Program-made: the position numbers and the translations under genes | Source of the DNA: Sphingomonas telluris | Lineage (GTDB): Bacteria > Pseudomonadota > Alphaproteobacteria > Sphingomonadales > Sphingomonadaceae | DNA: 64,000 bases | Assembly (NCBI RefSeq): GCF_022568775.1 | Contig: NZ_JAKZHW010000001.1 | Span: forward strand, 1,054,001-1,118,000 | Reading direction: 5' to 3' | The notes under the pieces: generated by a model | Told to the model about the DNA's origin: nothing | Databases searched by the model: none | Seen by the model: the letters and a program-made list of their open reading frames with translations, nothing else | Shown here: positions 58,013 through 64,000 of the stretch, piece after piece | How the letters are laid out: the number at the start of each line of letters is the position of its first letter | How positions within the stretch are numbered: position 1 is the first letter of the stretch

Positions 58013-59197
58013 TTAGGCCACATCAGCCTCGTCGCCCTCGTCGCCCTCATCCCCCTCGTCGCCTTCGTCTCCCTCATCGTCCTCATCGCCCTCGTCGCCC
58101 TCATCGTTCTCATCGCCCTCATCGTTCTCGTCACCCTCGTCGCCCTCGTTGCCCTCGTCGCCCTCATCGCCCTCGTTGTCCTCGTCGCCTTCGTCGCCAT
58201 CTGCGCCCTCGTTGCCCTCGTCACCTTCATCGCCCTCGTCGCCCTCATCGTTCTCGTCGCCCTCGTCGCCCTCATCACTCTCATCACCCTCGTCGCCCTC
58301 ATCGCTTTCGTCGTCCTCATTGCCCTCATCACCCTCGTCACCATCGTTGTTCTCGTCACCCTCGTCGCCCTCGTCGCTCTCATCGCCCTCATCGTCCTCA
58401 TTGTTCTCGTCGCCCTCGTTACCCTCGTCGTTTTCATCACCCTCGTTGCCCTCATCGGCCTCGTCGCCCTCGTCCCCCTCGTCGTTCTCGTCGCCCTCGT
58501 CGCCATCTATGCCTTCGTCGCCCTCGTCGCCCTCGTCGCCCTCGTCATTCTCATCACTCTCGTCGCCCTCGTCGCTCTCGTTGCCCTCATCGCCCTCGTT
58601 GTTCTCATCGCCCTCGTTGCCCTCATCGCCCTCGTCGTTTTCGTCGTTCTCATCGCCTTCGTCGTTCTCATCGTCCTCGTCGCCCTCGTCGCCCTCGTCA
58701 TTTTCATCGCCCTCGTCCGATTCATCGCCCTCGTCGCCCTCGTCGCCATCTACGCCCTCGTCGCCCTCATCGCCCTCGTCACCCTCGTCGTTCTCATCGC
58801 CCTCGTCGTCCTCGTCGCCCTCGTCGTCCTCGTCGCCCTCGTCGTTCTCATCGCCCTCGTCGCCCTCGTCGTTCTCGTCGTTTTCATCGCCCTCGTCGCC
58901 CTCATCGCCATCGACGCCCTCGTCGCCCTCATCGCCCTCGTCGCCTTCATCGTCCTCGTCCGCCTCATCGCCCTCGTTGTTTTCATCGCTCTCGTTGCCC
59001 TCGTCGTTCTCGTCGCCCTCGTTGCCCTCGTCGTTCTCGTCGCCTTCGTTACCCTCGTTGTTCTCGTCGCCTTCGTTGCCCTCGTCGCCTTCGTCACCTT
59101 CGTCGCCGTCGTCCGTGAAGCTGACCGGGGCGAACAAGTCGTGCGATCCGAAGCGGCCCAGGATCGCTTCGAACTCTTCGATAGTCGTGCAAGCCAT
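58013..59197 (-). CDS. Extremely acidic Gly-Asp-Glu triplet-repeat protein (394 aa), no known family
   Basis: ATG 59195-59197 sits behind GGAG (8-nt spacing). Residues 1-30 are an ordinary-looking leader (MACTTIEEFEAILGRFGSHD, then LFAPVSFTDD). The rest is about 120 consecutive triplets of the form x-(D/N)-E, where x is G (most often), N, S, A or D; Glu occupies position 3 in all but about five. The exceptions include four spaced hydrophobic triplets, GVD, GVD, GID and GAD (triplets 22, 40, 67 and 101), each followed by GDE GDE. The stop comes after ADVA. There are no basic residues in the repeat, giving a charge of roughly -200 or more. Asp codons alternate GAC/GAT while Glu stays GAG, which suggests selection on the protein. 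No signal peptide or TM segment is visible. An in-frame upstream ATG at 59386 would add 63 residues of Arg-rich, non-protein-like sequence and is disfavoured. Metal binding, cation buffering or a structural rod are guesses. Confidence 0.75.
   Translation of the reverse strand: MACTTIEEFEAILGRFGSHDLFAPVSFTDDGDEGDEGDEGNEGDENNEGNEGDENDEGNEGDENDEGNESDENNEGDEADEDDEGDEGDEGDEGVDGDEGDEGDENDENDEGDEGDENDEGDEDDEGDEDDEGDENDEGDEGDEGDEGVDGDEGDEGDESDEGDENDEGDEGDEDDENDEGDENDENDEGDEGNEGDENNEGDEGNESDEGDESDENDEGDEGDEGDEGIDGDEGDENDEGDEGDEADEGNEGDENDEGNEGDENNEDDEGDESDEGDEGDENNDGDEGDEGNEDDESDEGDEGDESDEGDEGDENDEGDEGDEGDEGNEGADGDEGDEDNEGDEGDEGNEGDEGDENDEGDENDEGDEGDEDDEGDEGDEGDEGDEGDEADVA
58020..59109. repeat. Tandem 9-bp minisatellite coding for the GDE triplets
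   Basis: About 121 degenerate copies of CTCGTCGCC (plus strand), one per Gly-Asp-Glu triplet. Common variants are CTCATCGCC, CTCGTTGCC and CTCATCGTT. Landmark copies containing CATCTGCGCC, CATCTATGCC, CATCTACGCC and CATCGACGCC start at 58198, 58504, 58747 and 58909, spaced 306, 243 and 162 bp, all multiples of nine. The period leaves most frames open on both strands. Confidence 0.95.
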
Positions 59198-59521
59198 TAC
59201 CAATCTCCGATACAGTGTGCGCCCGCGGCGGAATTGCCGATGGCGCGCAGGTTTACGGTCTGAGAGAAAGGCTGGCCTACGCTGGGCCACGCCTACATTG
59301 GCAGGAGCAAACGGCTCCCCCAGGAAGCCGCCTACTGTCGGCGATCGGCTCGCGACGCAGTTGTTGACACCCACGGGGTCAAGCAACGTTTACAGCGCGG
59401 GAAGTGCTTCTCGCCCACAACTCCAAATGCTTCCGGATACTTAGGGTTCCTTGGCGGACAGCCAGGAATTGAGGGGTGTTACGATTTGCGATCGGCGCCG
59501 TCTGGGTCGAGCGCGAATGGC

Positions 59522-59542
59522 GCTTTCCACCCATTCCCGCCA
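59522..59542. repeat. Short dispersed repeat, copy 1
   Basis: GCTTTCCACCCATTCCCGCC, related to copies 2 and 3 around the TPR gene (shared core CTTxCCxCCCATT). Similar CTTTCGACCCATTGCGGAC elements occur between genes in sphingomonad genomes, from memory. Confidence 0.6.
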
Positions 59543-59555
59543 CTCACGCTAGTGG

Positions 59556-59580
59556 CAGCTTTCCACCCATTGCGGACTTC
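59556..59580. repeat. Short dispersed repeat, copy 2
   Basis: CAGCTTTCCACCCATTGCGG continuing ACTTC, 14 bp beyond copy 1 in the same orientation. It shares 14 consecutive bases (CTTTCCACCCATT plus flank) with copy 1. Confidence 0.65.
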
Positions 59581-59606
59581 AGTCCGATCCGACAGCATCG
59601 GCATGA

Positions 59607-60623
59607 ATGTTCGATCGAGTTCCTGCGCGCGTCTGGCTGCTGTTAGCGATCGGAGCGATCGCGTTCATGCCTGCCCGGTATATTTACCGCCACGTCGTGC
59701 ATTCACCCTCCCGCCGCGATATCACTCAACGAGCTCCAGACCTCAGTTGGCGAACATCGGGCCAATTGGCTCGCAACTTGCTCCTTCTTGTCGCGCTGGT
59801 CGCATTTGCAATTTTCATTTTTACGCCCACCGCCCAGCACTTTGCGCGTTCCCCTCAGTTCTGGCCGCTGCTTATGGCAGCCTTTGGCGTTTGGGCTCTC
59901 TTTACCGTCGCGCGAGGCTTTAAGACCGGACGGATTGAGCCCTTAGCTAGAGGCTTCAACAATACGTACGAACGCATCGCGCATCCGAAGCGCTATTGGG
60001 CCTCCATGGCGTGGAACGCAGCGTTTGGAGCCATGCTAATTTGGCTGGGCTTTGGAGTTCCTACGAACGCCGCTGAAAATCCGTGCACGTATGAGAAGGT
60101 CGCCCTGCTGAAGGACAAGCTGGCCGCGTGCGAGGAGTTGATACAACGTCGGCCCAACGATCCCTATGCTTACTTCAATCGTGGCCTGATCGCGATCAAT
60201 GTGGGCGACTACGATCAGGCCGTCGCCGACCTTACGCGGGCGCATGAACTGGACTCCGGAGATCCCTGGTCGCTCGCGAATCGCGGTCTCGCTTACGCGT
60301 GGAAGAAGGATCAGGCACGCGCGGAGGAAGACTTCCGAGCAGTTCGGGCCATCGACCCCTCCAACGTAGTCATGCTCCGAGGCGAAGCGCTTTTGAAGAT
60401 GAATGCGGGCGACAAAAAGGGCGCGGTTGAAAGCCTCAGCGCGTCAATGACCGACGATCCCGATAACTTATGGGCGCTCCGCACTCGATCCGAACTCTAC
60501 TATGAGCTGGGAGAGTTCGAGAAGTCGCGTCAAGACGACAGCAGGTGGGTGAAGCTCATGGAAGAGGCGCGAAGTCGCCAAGCACGCGCTTTGTCCAATT
60601 CGCGTCAAAGTGAGCTTCGCTGA
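59607..60623 (+). CDS. Membrane-anchored TPR protein, unknown function
   Basis: 338 residues. Four N-terminal TM helices (WLLLAIGAIAFMPARYIY, LLLLVALVAFAIFIFT, FWPLLMAAFGVWALFTVA, AAFGAMLIWLGFGV) are followed by three TPR-type repeats (PYAYFNRGLIAINVGDYDQA, PWSLANRGLAYAWKKDQARA, LWALRTRSELYYELGEFEKS). It is not assigned to a named family. Base composition is less GC-rich than its neighbours, and short dispersed repeats lie on both sides, suggesting an accessory gene. Start ATG 59607 has no strong ribosome-binding site. Confidence 0.8.
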   Translation: MFDRVPARVWLLLAIGAIAFMPARYIYRHVVHSPSRRDITQRAPDLSWRTSGQLARNLLLLVALVAFAIFIFTPTAQHFARSPQFWPLLMAAFGVWALFTVARGFKTGRIEPLARGFNNTYERIAHPKRYWASMAWNAAFGAMLIWLGFGVPTNAAENPCTYEKVALLKDKLAACEELIQRRPNDPYAYFNRGLIAINVGDYDQAVADLTRAHELDSGDPWSLANRGLAYAWKKDQARAEEDFRAVRAIDPSNVVMLRGEALLKMNAGDKKGAVESLSASMTDDPDNLWALRTRSELYYELGEFEKSRQDDSRWVKLMEEARSRQARALSNSRQSELR

Positions 60624-60627
60624 GCGC

Positions 60628-60652
60628 CAGCTTCCCGCCCATTCCGGACATT
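60628..60652. repeat. Short dispersed repeat, copy 3
   Basis: CAGCTTCCCGCCCATTCCGG continuing ACATT, five bases after the TPR gene stop, in the same orientation as copies 1 and 2. Confidence 0.6.
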
Positions 60653-60698
60653 GGGAAACCCTGTCCTACAGTACGGCGCTTGTGCTTCACACTCGCGG

Positions 60699-61144
60699 AT
60701 GAGCGATCGACTTAGCCTCTCATCCTCTCCGCGCGTCCGCCGCGACGGTTGGACCAACGGCAGACGTGTTACCTTCTTTGTTACCCTGGCTGCGACCGGC
60801 AGTGTCACCTTCGCATGCGCGTCCGTCGGCCTCAGCCGCAAGTCCGCCTATGCGCTGCGAAAGCGCGATCGAAGCTTTGCTTCCTCTGGGGACGGGCGCT
60901 TGCGATGGCCGGCAAAGCCAGGCGGAACGGCGTTACGCCTCGCGTCGAAGGTAACGAAATTCGCAGCACCTCAAGCGGCGCCACAAGGTCAAGCGGAGTC
61001 AAGCCGGCCGACGTTGTCCGCGCCCAGGCTGAAGCCGAGCGCGACCGATTCTTCGCCACCTTCGAAATGGATCGGTCCGGCTCGTCGTTGCGGTCTCGAA
61101 TCGAGCAAGGCTCTTGCCAACCGTTCGAAACAGTCCGACGCTGA
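60699..61144 (+). pseudogene. HTH-type DNA-binding protein gene, apparently frameshifted
   Basis: ATG 60699 opens MSDRLSLSSSPRVRRDGWTN, followed by GRRVTFFVTLAATGSVTFAC and ASVGLSRKSAYALRKRDRSF, which matches the common alphaproteobacterial helix-turn-helix pattern DGWTxxRxxxFxxxLAxTGSVxxA. After SFA (near 60885) the continuation expected in the family (LWGRALAMAGKARRNGVTPR, then later AQAEAERDRFFATFE) is in another frame, which ends with a stop at 61142-61144. One missing base in GCTTCCTCTGG accounts for the shift. It could also be a sequencing error. The unshifted frame runs to 61166 with a low-complexity tail. Confidence 0.6.
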
Positions 61145-61216
61145 TCGTTTCGAAGAGCGCGCCTGAGCGCCTTCATGCGACTCGGAGCGCCCGGATACGG
61201 ACGAAGGGAGAGTCGC

Positions 61217-63247
61217 ATGCCTGGTATTGCCAACGGCACTCGAGCAATCGCGCTGGTCGGACCGGCCGGCGCGGGAAAGACCAGCCTGGCCGAAGCGATG
61301 CTGTTTGCAGCCGGCGCGTCCGATCGGCTGGGCTCGACTGCGAATGGCACGAGCATTGGCGACAGCAGCGCGGAGGCGCGCGCTCGCGGCGGCTCCACGG
61401 AGCTCAACCTCTACAATTTCAAATATCTCGATGACGAATTCGCGCTGATCGATTGCCCCGGCTCGATCGGCTTTGCAGCGGATGGCGCGCGTGCAGTCGC
61501 AGTCGCCGACCTCGCGATCGTCGTCGTCGACCCCGATCCAGCGCGCGCCCCCTTGGCTGCGCCGGCGCTCCGGATGCTCGACGAGCTCGGCATCCCTCAC
61601 CTCATCTTCGTCAACCGCATCGACCAGGCGCATGGGCGGGTGCGCGACCTTCTGTCGGCGCTTCAGCCGGTCAGCGTCGAGCCGCTGATCGCGCGCCAGA
61701 TCCCCATTCGCGAAGGCGAGAAGGTCACCGGGTTCGTCGACCTCGCGCTTGAGCGGGCCTATCACTACGTGCCCGGCAAGGAATCCGAGCGCATCGACAT
61801 CCCAGAGGATCTGCAGCAGCGCGAGGCCGAGGCCCGCACCCAGATGCTGGAGCAGCTCGCGGATCATGACGACGAGTTGCTCGAGCAGCTCCTCATGGAT
61901 CAGACGCCGGAGCAGGACCGCGTCCTCAAGGACCTGGCGCGCGAGACGGGCGAGAGCCTCGCGGTCCCGGTGCTGTTCGGTTCGGCGAGCAGCGCATGGG
62001 GCGTGCGCCGCCTCCTCAAGGCTCTCCGTCACGAAGCGCCCGGACCGAAAAGCACCGCCGACCGCCTCGGCGTGTCCGACCCGGCGCTCTACGCCTTCAA
62101 GATCAACAATGGCGGGTCCGTCGGCCGGCTGGCCCTGGCCCGAGCGCTCGGCGGCAACATAGCCGAAGGTTCGGACCTGAAGGCGCGGGACGGCGAAGCG
62201 TCGCGGCTAGGCGCCCTCTTTAAGGTGCAGGGCGAGAAGACGCAGAAGGTCACTGAGGCGCGCAATGGCGACATCGTCGCCGTCGCCAAGGTGGACAGCG
62301 TTAAACCCGGCCAATGGCTGGGCAAGGGCACTCTGCCGCCGGAGGTCGAGGTTGAACTTCCCGCTCGGAACTGCGCACTCGCGATCCAGCCATCCGACCG
62401 CAAGGACGACGTGAAGCTGTCAGGCGCGCTCCAGAAGCTGACGGAAGAGGACAGCGCGCTCATCCTCGAACATGACGAGGCGAACCACGAGCTCCGCCTT
62501 CGGGGCGTGAACGACGAGCACCTCAAGACGACGCTCGCCAAGTTGAAGCGGCGTTACGGCGTCGAGGTCACGTCGCATCCGCCGGCGATCGGCTACCGGG
62601 AATCGATCCGCAAAGCCGTCACGCACCAGCGCGGGCGCCACAAGAAGCAGACCGGCGGCCATGGCCAGTTCGGCGACGTCATCATCGACATCACGCCGCT
62701 GCCCCGCGGTTCGGGCTTCGTCTTCGAGGAGAAGATCCACGGCGGAGCCATTCCAAAGCAGTGGATCCCGGCCGTGGAGGAAGGCGTCCGCGAGGCGATG
62801 GATAAGGGCCCGCTCGGTTTCCAGGTCGTCGATGTGGCGGTGACCCTCGTGGACGGCAGCTATCATAGCGTCGACAGTTCCGAACTGGCGTTTCGCCTGG
62901 CGGGTCGGCTCGCCATGCAGGAAGCACTCGCCGCAGCCCACCCGCACCTGCTCGAGCCGATGCACAAGCTTGGCGTCGTCTGTCCGTCGAGCGCGACCAG
63001 CCGCATCACTTCGGCGGTTGCCGGACGTCGTGGGCAGATGCTCGGCATGGCGCCGCGCGATGGCTGGGCCGGCTGGGACCGCATTGATGCCCTCATTCCG
63101 GAGGCCGAGCTCGACGGGCTCGAGGCAGAGCTTCGATCGCAGAGCCAAGGCCTCGCGACCTACGAGGCCGAGCTGGACCATCTGGCCGAACTCAACGGGC
63201 CGCTGGCGGACAAGGTGATCCAGCAGAAGGTGCCTGAACCCGCCTGA
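61217..63247 (+). CDS. Elongation factor G-like protein (FusA2 type)
   Basis: 676 residues. All EF-G domains are present: G domain with Walker A GPAGAGKT (15-22), then domain II, domain IV (KKQTGGHGQFGDVIIDITPL, GGAIPKQWIPAVEEGVREAM) and domain V. It departs from true EF-G in the G3 box, DCPGS (79-83) instead of DTPGH, so the GTPase-activating His is Ser, and in G4, NRID instead of NKxD. The switch I region is shortened. This marks the FusA2/EF-G-like paralogues of uncertain function. Start ATG 61217 (MPGIANGTRAIALVG) after GGGAGAG. Confidence 0.92.
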   Translation: MPGIANGTRAIALVGPAGAGKTSLAEAMLFAAGASDRLGSTANGTSIGDSSAEARARGGSTELNLYNFKYLDDEFALIDCPGSIGFAADGARAVAVADLAIVVVDPDPARAPLAAPALRMLDELGIPHLIFVNRIDQAHGRVRDLLSALQPVSVEPLIARQIPIREGEKVTGFVDLALERAYHYVPGKESERIDIPEDLQQREAEARTQMLEQLADHDDELLEQLLMDQTPEQDRVLKDLARETGESLAVPVLFGSASSAWGVRRLLKALRHEAPGPKSTADRLGVSDPALYAFKINNGGSVGRLALARALGGNIAEGSDLKARDGEASRLGALFKVQGEKTQKVTEARNGDIVAVAKVDSVKPGQWLGKGTLPPEVEVELPARNCALAIQPSDRKDDVKLSGALQKLTEEDSALILEHDEANHELRLRGVNDEHLKTTLAKLKRRYGVEVTSHPPAIGYRESIRKAVTHQRGRHKKQTGGHGQFGDVIIDITPLPRGSGFVFEEKIHGGAIPKQWIPAVEEGVREAMDKGPLGFQVVDVAVTLVDGSYHSVDSSELAFRLAGRLAMQEALAAAHPHLLEPMHKLGVVCPSSATSRITSAVAGRRGQMLGMAPRDGWAGWDRIDALIPEAELDGLEAELRSQSQGLATYEAELDHLAELNGPLADKVIQQKVPEPA

Positions 63248-63279
63248 TCGGCTGTCCAAAAAGTCACGCGACAGCAGTT

Positions 63280-63303
63280 GCCGGCTCGCCTAGACGAGCC
63301 GGC
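63280..63303. promoter_or_regulatory. Hairpin covering the ribosome-binding region of the flippase gene
   Basis: GCCGGCTCG-CCTAGA-CGAGCCGGC: a perfect 9-bp stem ending two bases before the ATG at 63306, with no T-run. It may end the upstream transcript or block translation initiation. Confidence 0.5.
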
Positions 63304-63305
63304 AC

Positions 63306-64000
63306 ATGAAGCATTGGTTCAAGGACGCGCACTTCCGATCGCTGCTGAAGAACAGCAGCTATCTCGCGATATCCAAAGTGATCGCTGCGCTTGCGGGCGT
63401 GGCGACACTGGCATTCGCTGGACGCGGATTGGGCGTCGTCCTGTTCGGGACCCTCATCCTCATCACCAGCTACGCGAAGGCCGCGAGCGGCATCAGCAAG
63501 TTCCAGTCGTGGCAGCTCATCGTCCGCTACGGCGGCAAGGCGCTGGCCGCTGGCGAACACGAGGACTTCAAGGCGTCCACGGGCTTCGCCTTTGCGCTCG
63601 ACGTGGTCAGCGGCATCGGCGGGATGATCGTCGCGGTGATGCTCCTGCCGTTCATCGGCAAATGGGTCGGCATCCCCGAGCAATATCTGTGGCTGGGCAT
63701 GCTTTACTGCACCCTGCTTCCGACGATGGGTGCGGCGACACCCGTCGGAGTGTTGCGGTCGCTGGACCGGTTCGACCTCATCAGCTGGCAGGGCAGCAGC
63801 TACCCGATCGCCCGCGCCATCCTTGCCTCGATCGCTTTCTTCTCGAACGCACCGTTCGAAGCCTATGTCGCGATCTGGTGGGTCACGGATCTCGGCGGCG
63901 ACATGTTCCTGTGGTTCCTGGCCGTCCGAGAGCTGCGCCGGCGCGGATTGATGCAGGGCATTCGCCCAACCTTGCGGCCGACTACACTTCCGGGCGCCTG
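63306..64000 (+). CDS. Polysaccharide/oligosaccharide flippase, MOP family (partial, C-terminus off the right edge)
   Basis: About 231 codons visible, open to the end of the window. MKHWFKDAHFRSLLKNSSYL is followed by TM helices (AISKVIAALAGVATLAFAGR, LGVVLFGTLILITSYAKAA, VSGIGGMIVAVMLLPFIGKW, YLWLGMLYCTLLPTMGAATP) in the pattern of Wzx/RfbX-type lipopolysaccharide or capsule flippases. The loop SKFQSWQLIVRYGG with conserved Gln-Arg is typical. It would move lipid-linked sugars across the inner membrane; associated glycosyltransferases would be expected to the right. Confidence 0.85.
   Translation, partial: MKHWFKDAHFRSLLKNSSYLAISKVIAALAGVATLAFAGRGLGVVLFGTLILITSYAKAASGISKFQSWQLIVRYGGKALAAGEHEDFKASTGFAFALDVVSGIGGMIVAVMLLPFIGKWVGIPEQYLWLGMLYCTLLPTMGAATPVGVLRSLDRFDLISWQGSSYPIARAILASIAFFSNAPFEAYVAIWWVTDLGGDMFLWFLAVRELRRRGLMQGIRPTLRPTTLPGA

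Larger units (their letters stand above)
59198..59606. other. 409-bp intergenic region between the GDE-repeat gene and the TPR membrane protein gene
   Basis: Divergent upstream region of two genes. It holds the GGAG ribosome-binding site of the repeat gene, a TTGACA-like hexamer within an imperfect inverted repeat (TTGACACCCACGGGGTCAA, near 59363-59381) that could act as a -35 in either direction, and two copies of a short dispersed repeat (59522-59542 and 59556-59580). I see no RNA gene or protein gene in it. Confidence 0.6.

Noticed and set aside
58020..59109. CRISPR-like or centromere-like (iteron) array
   Set aside because: Units are 9 bp, contiguous and degenerate, without spacers, and they keep a reading frame. 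This fits a coding minisatellite.
57977..59263. Long plus-strand open frame of Val/Leu/Ala/Ile residues opposite the GDE repeat
   Set aside because: The 9-bp repeat lacks stop codons in most frames, so this is a by-product. Its product would be about 400 continuous hydrophobic residues with no loops, and it lacks a ribosome-binding site, whereas the minus frame has a leader and a GGAG site.
59198..59386. N-terminal extension of the GDE-repeat protein from an upstream ATG
   Set aside because: The 63 extra codons give an Arg-rich, irregular peptide with no ribosome-binding site, while ATG 59197 has GGAG at proper spacing.

Overview
The window looks like a chromosomal segment of an alphaproteobacterium of the order Sphingomonadales (Sphingomonas/Sphingomicrobium-like). 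The evidence is a high-GC genome with a DivL-type kinase upstream of tsaE-amgK-murU-addB-addA, a chpT gene in front of a chemotaxis operon, a large Oar-like TonB receptor beside sulfotransferase and 2-oxoglutarate oxygenase genes, an S16 protein with a long Ala/Glu tail, and a type A RNase P RNA. No tRNA, rRNA, CRISPR array or transposase was seen.

Layout. 1-9916 (minus): addA (cut by the left edge), addB, murU, amgK, tsaE and divL, a tightly overlapping operon with a small membrane-protein gene on the opposite strand between addA and addB. 10063-18256: TonB receptor, TPR-sulfotransferase, Sel1/2OG-oxygenase, ahcY with a perfect 20-bp palindrome upstream, and an AlgH-family gene. 18358-28122: peroxiredoxin, small membrane protein, M2 peptidase lipoprotein, hydrolase, solitary mreB, GFA protein, a sulfotransferase-like/PiuC pair, asd and a DUF2189 protein. 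28126-33554 (minus): the ffh-rpsP-rimM-trmD-rplS translation cluster, with a thioredoxin-reductase-like gene inserted on the other strand. 33617-38825 (plus): dapF-mtaB-ftsY-yciB-ABC-ABC, all joined by short overlaps. Then sodB and a urate-oxidase-N-like membrane protein.

40201-44365 is the phage-shock module. pspF diverges from pspA-pspB-pspC across a sigma54 promoter, followed by five further small single-TM coiled-coil genes that share a C-terminal motif with PspB and PspC. This expanded psp operon is one of the two most interesting loci. It is followed by sufE, a thioesterase, a J-domain protein, rnpB, a cupin and an AmpD-like amidase. 47482-53373 (minus) is chpT-cheA-cheW-cheY-cheB-cheR. 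Together with divL it places two parts of the CckA/ChpT/CtrA cell-cycle phosphorelay in the window.

53476-64000: serine hydrolase, rluD-rpoH behind a heat-shock-type promoter, brkB/yihY, and then a short accessory stretch (about 57.9-61.15 kb). That stretch holds a 394-codon gene made almost entirely of about 120 Gly-Asp-Glu-type triplets, a TPR membrane protein flanked by short dispersed repeats, and a frameshifted HTH gene. The window closes with an EF-G paralogue whose catalytic PGH is PGS, and a truncated polysaccharide flippase. The GDE-triplet protein is the strongest candidate for something undescribed.
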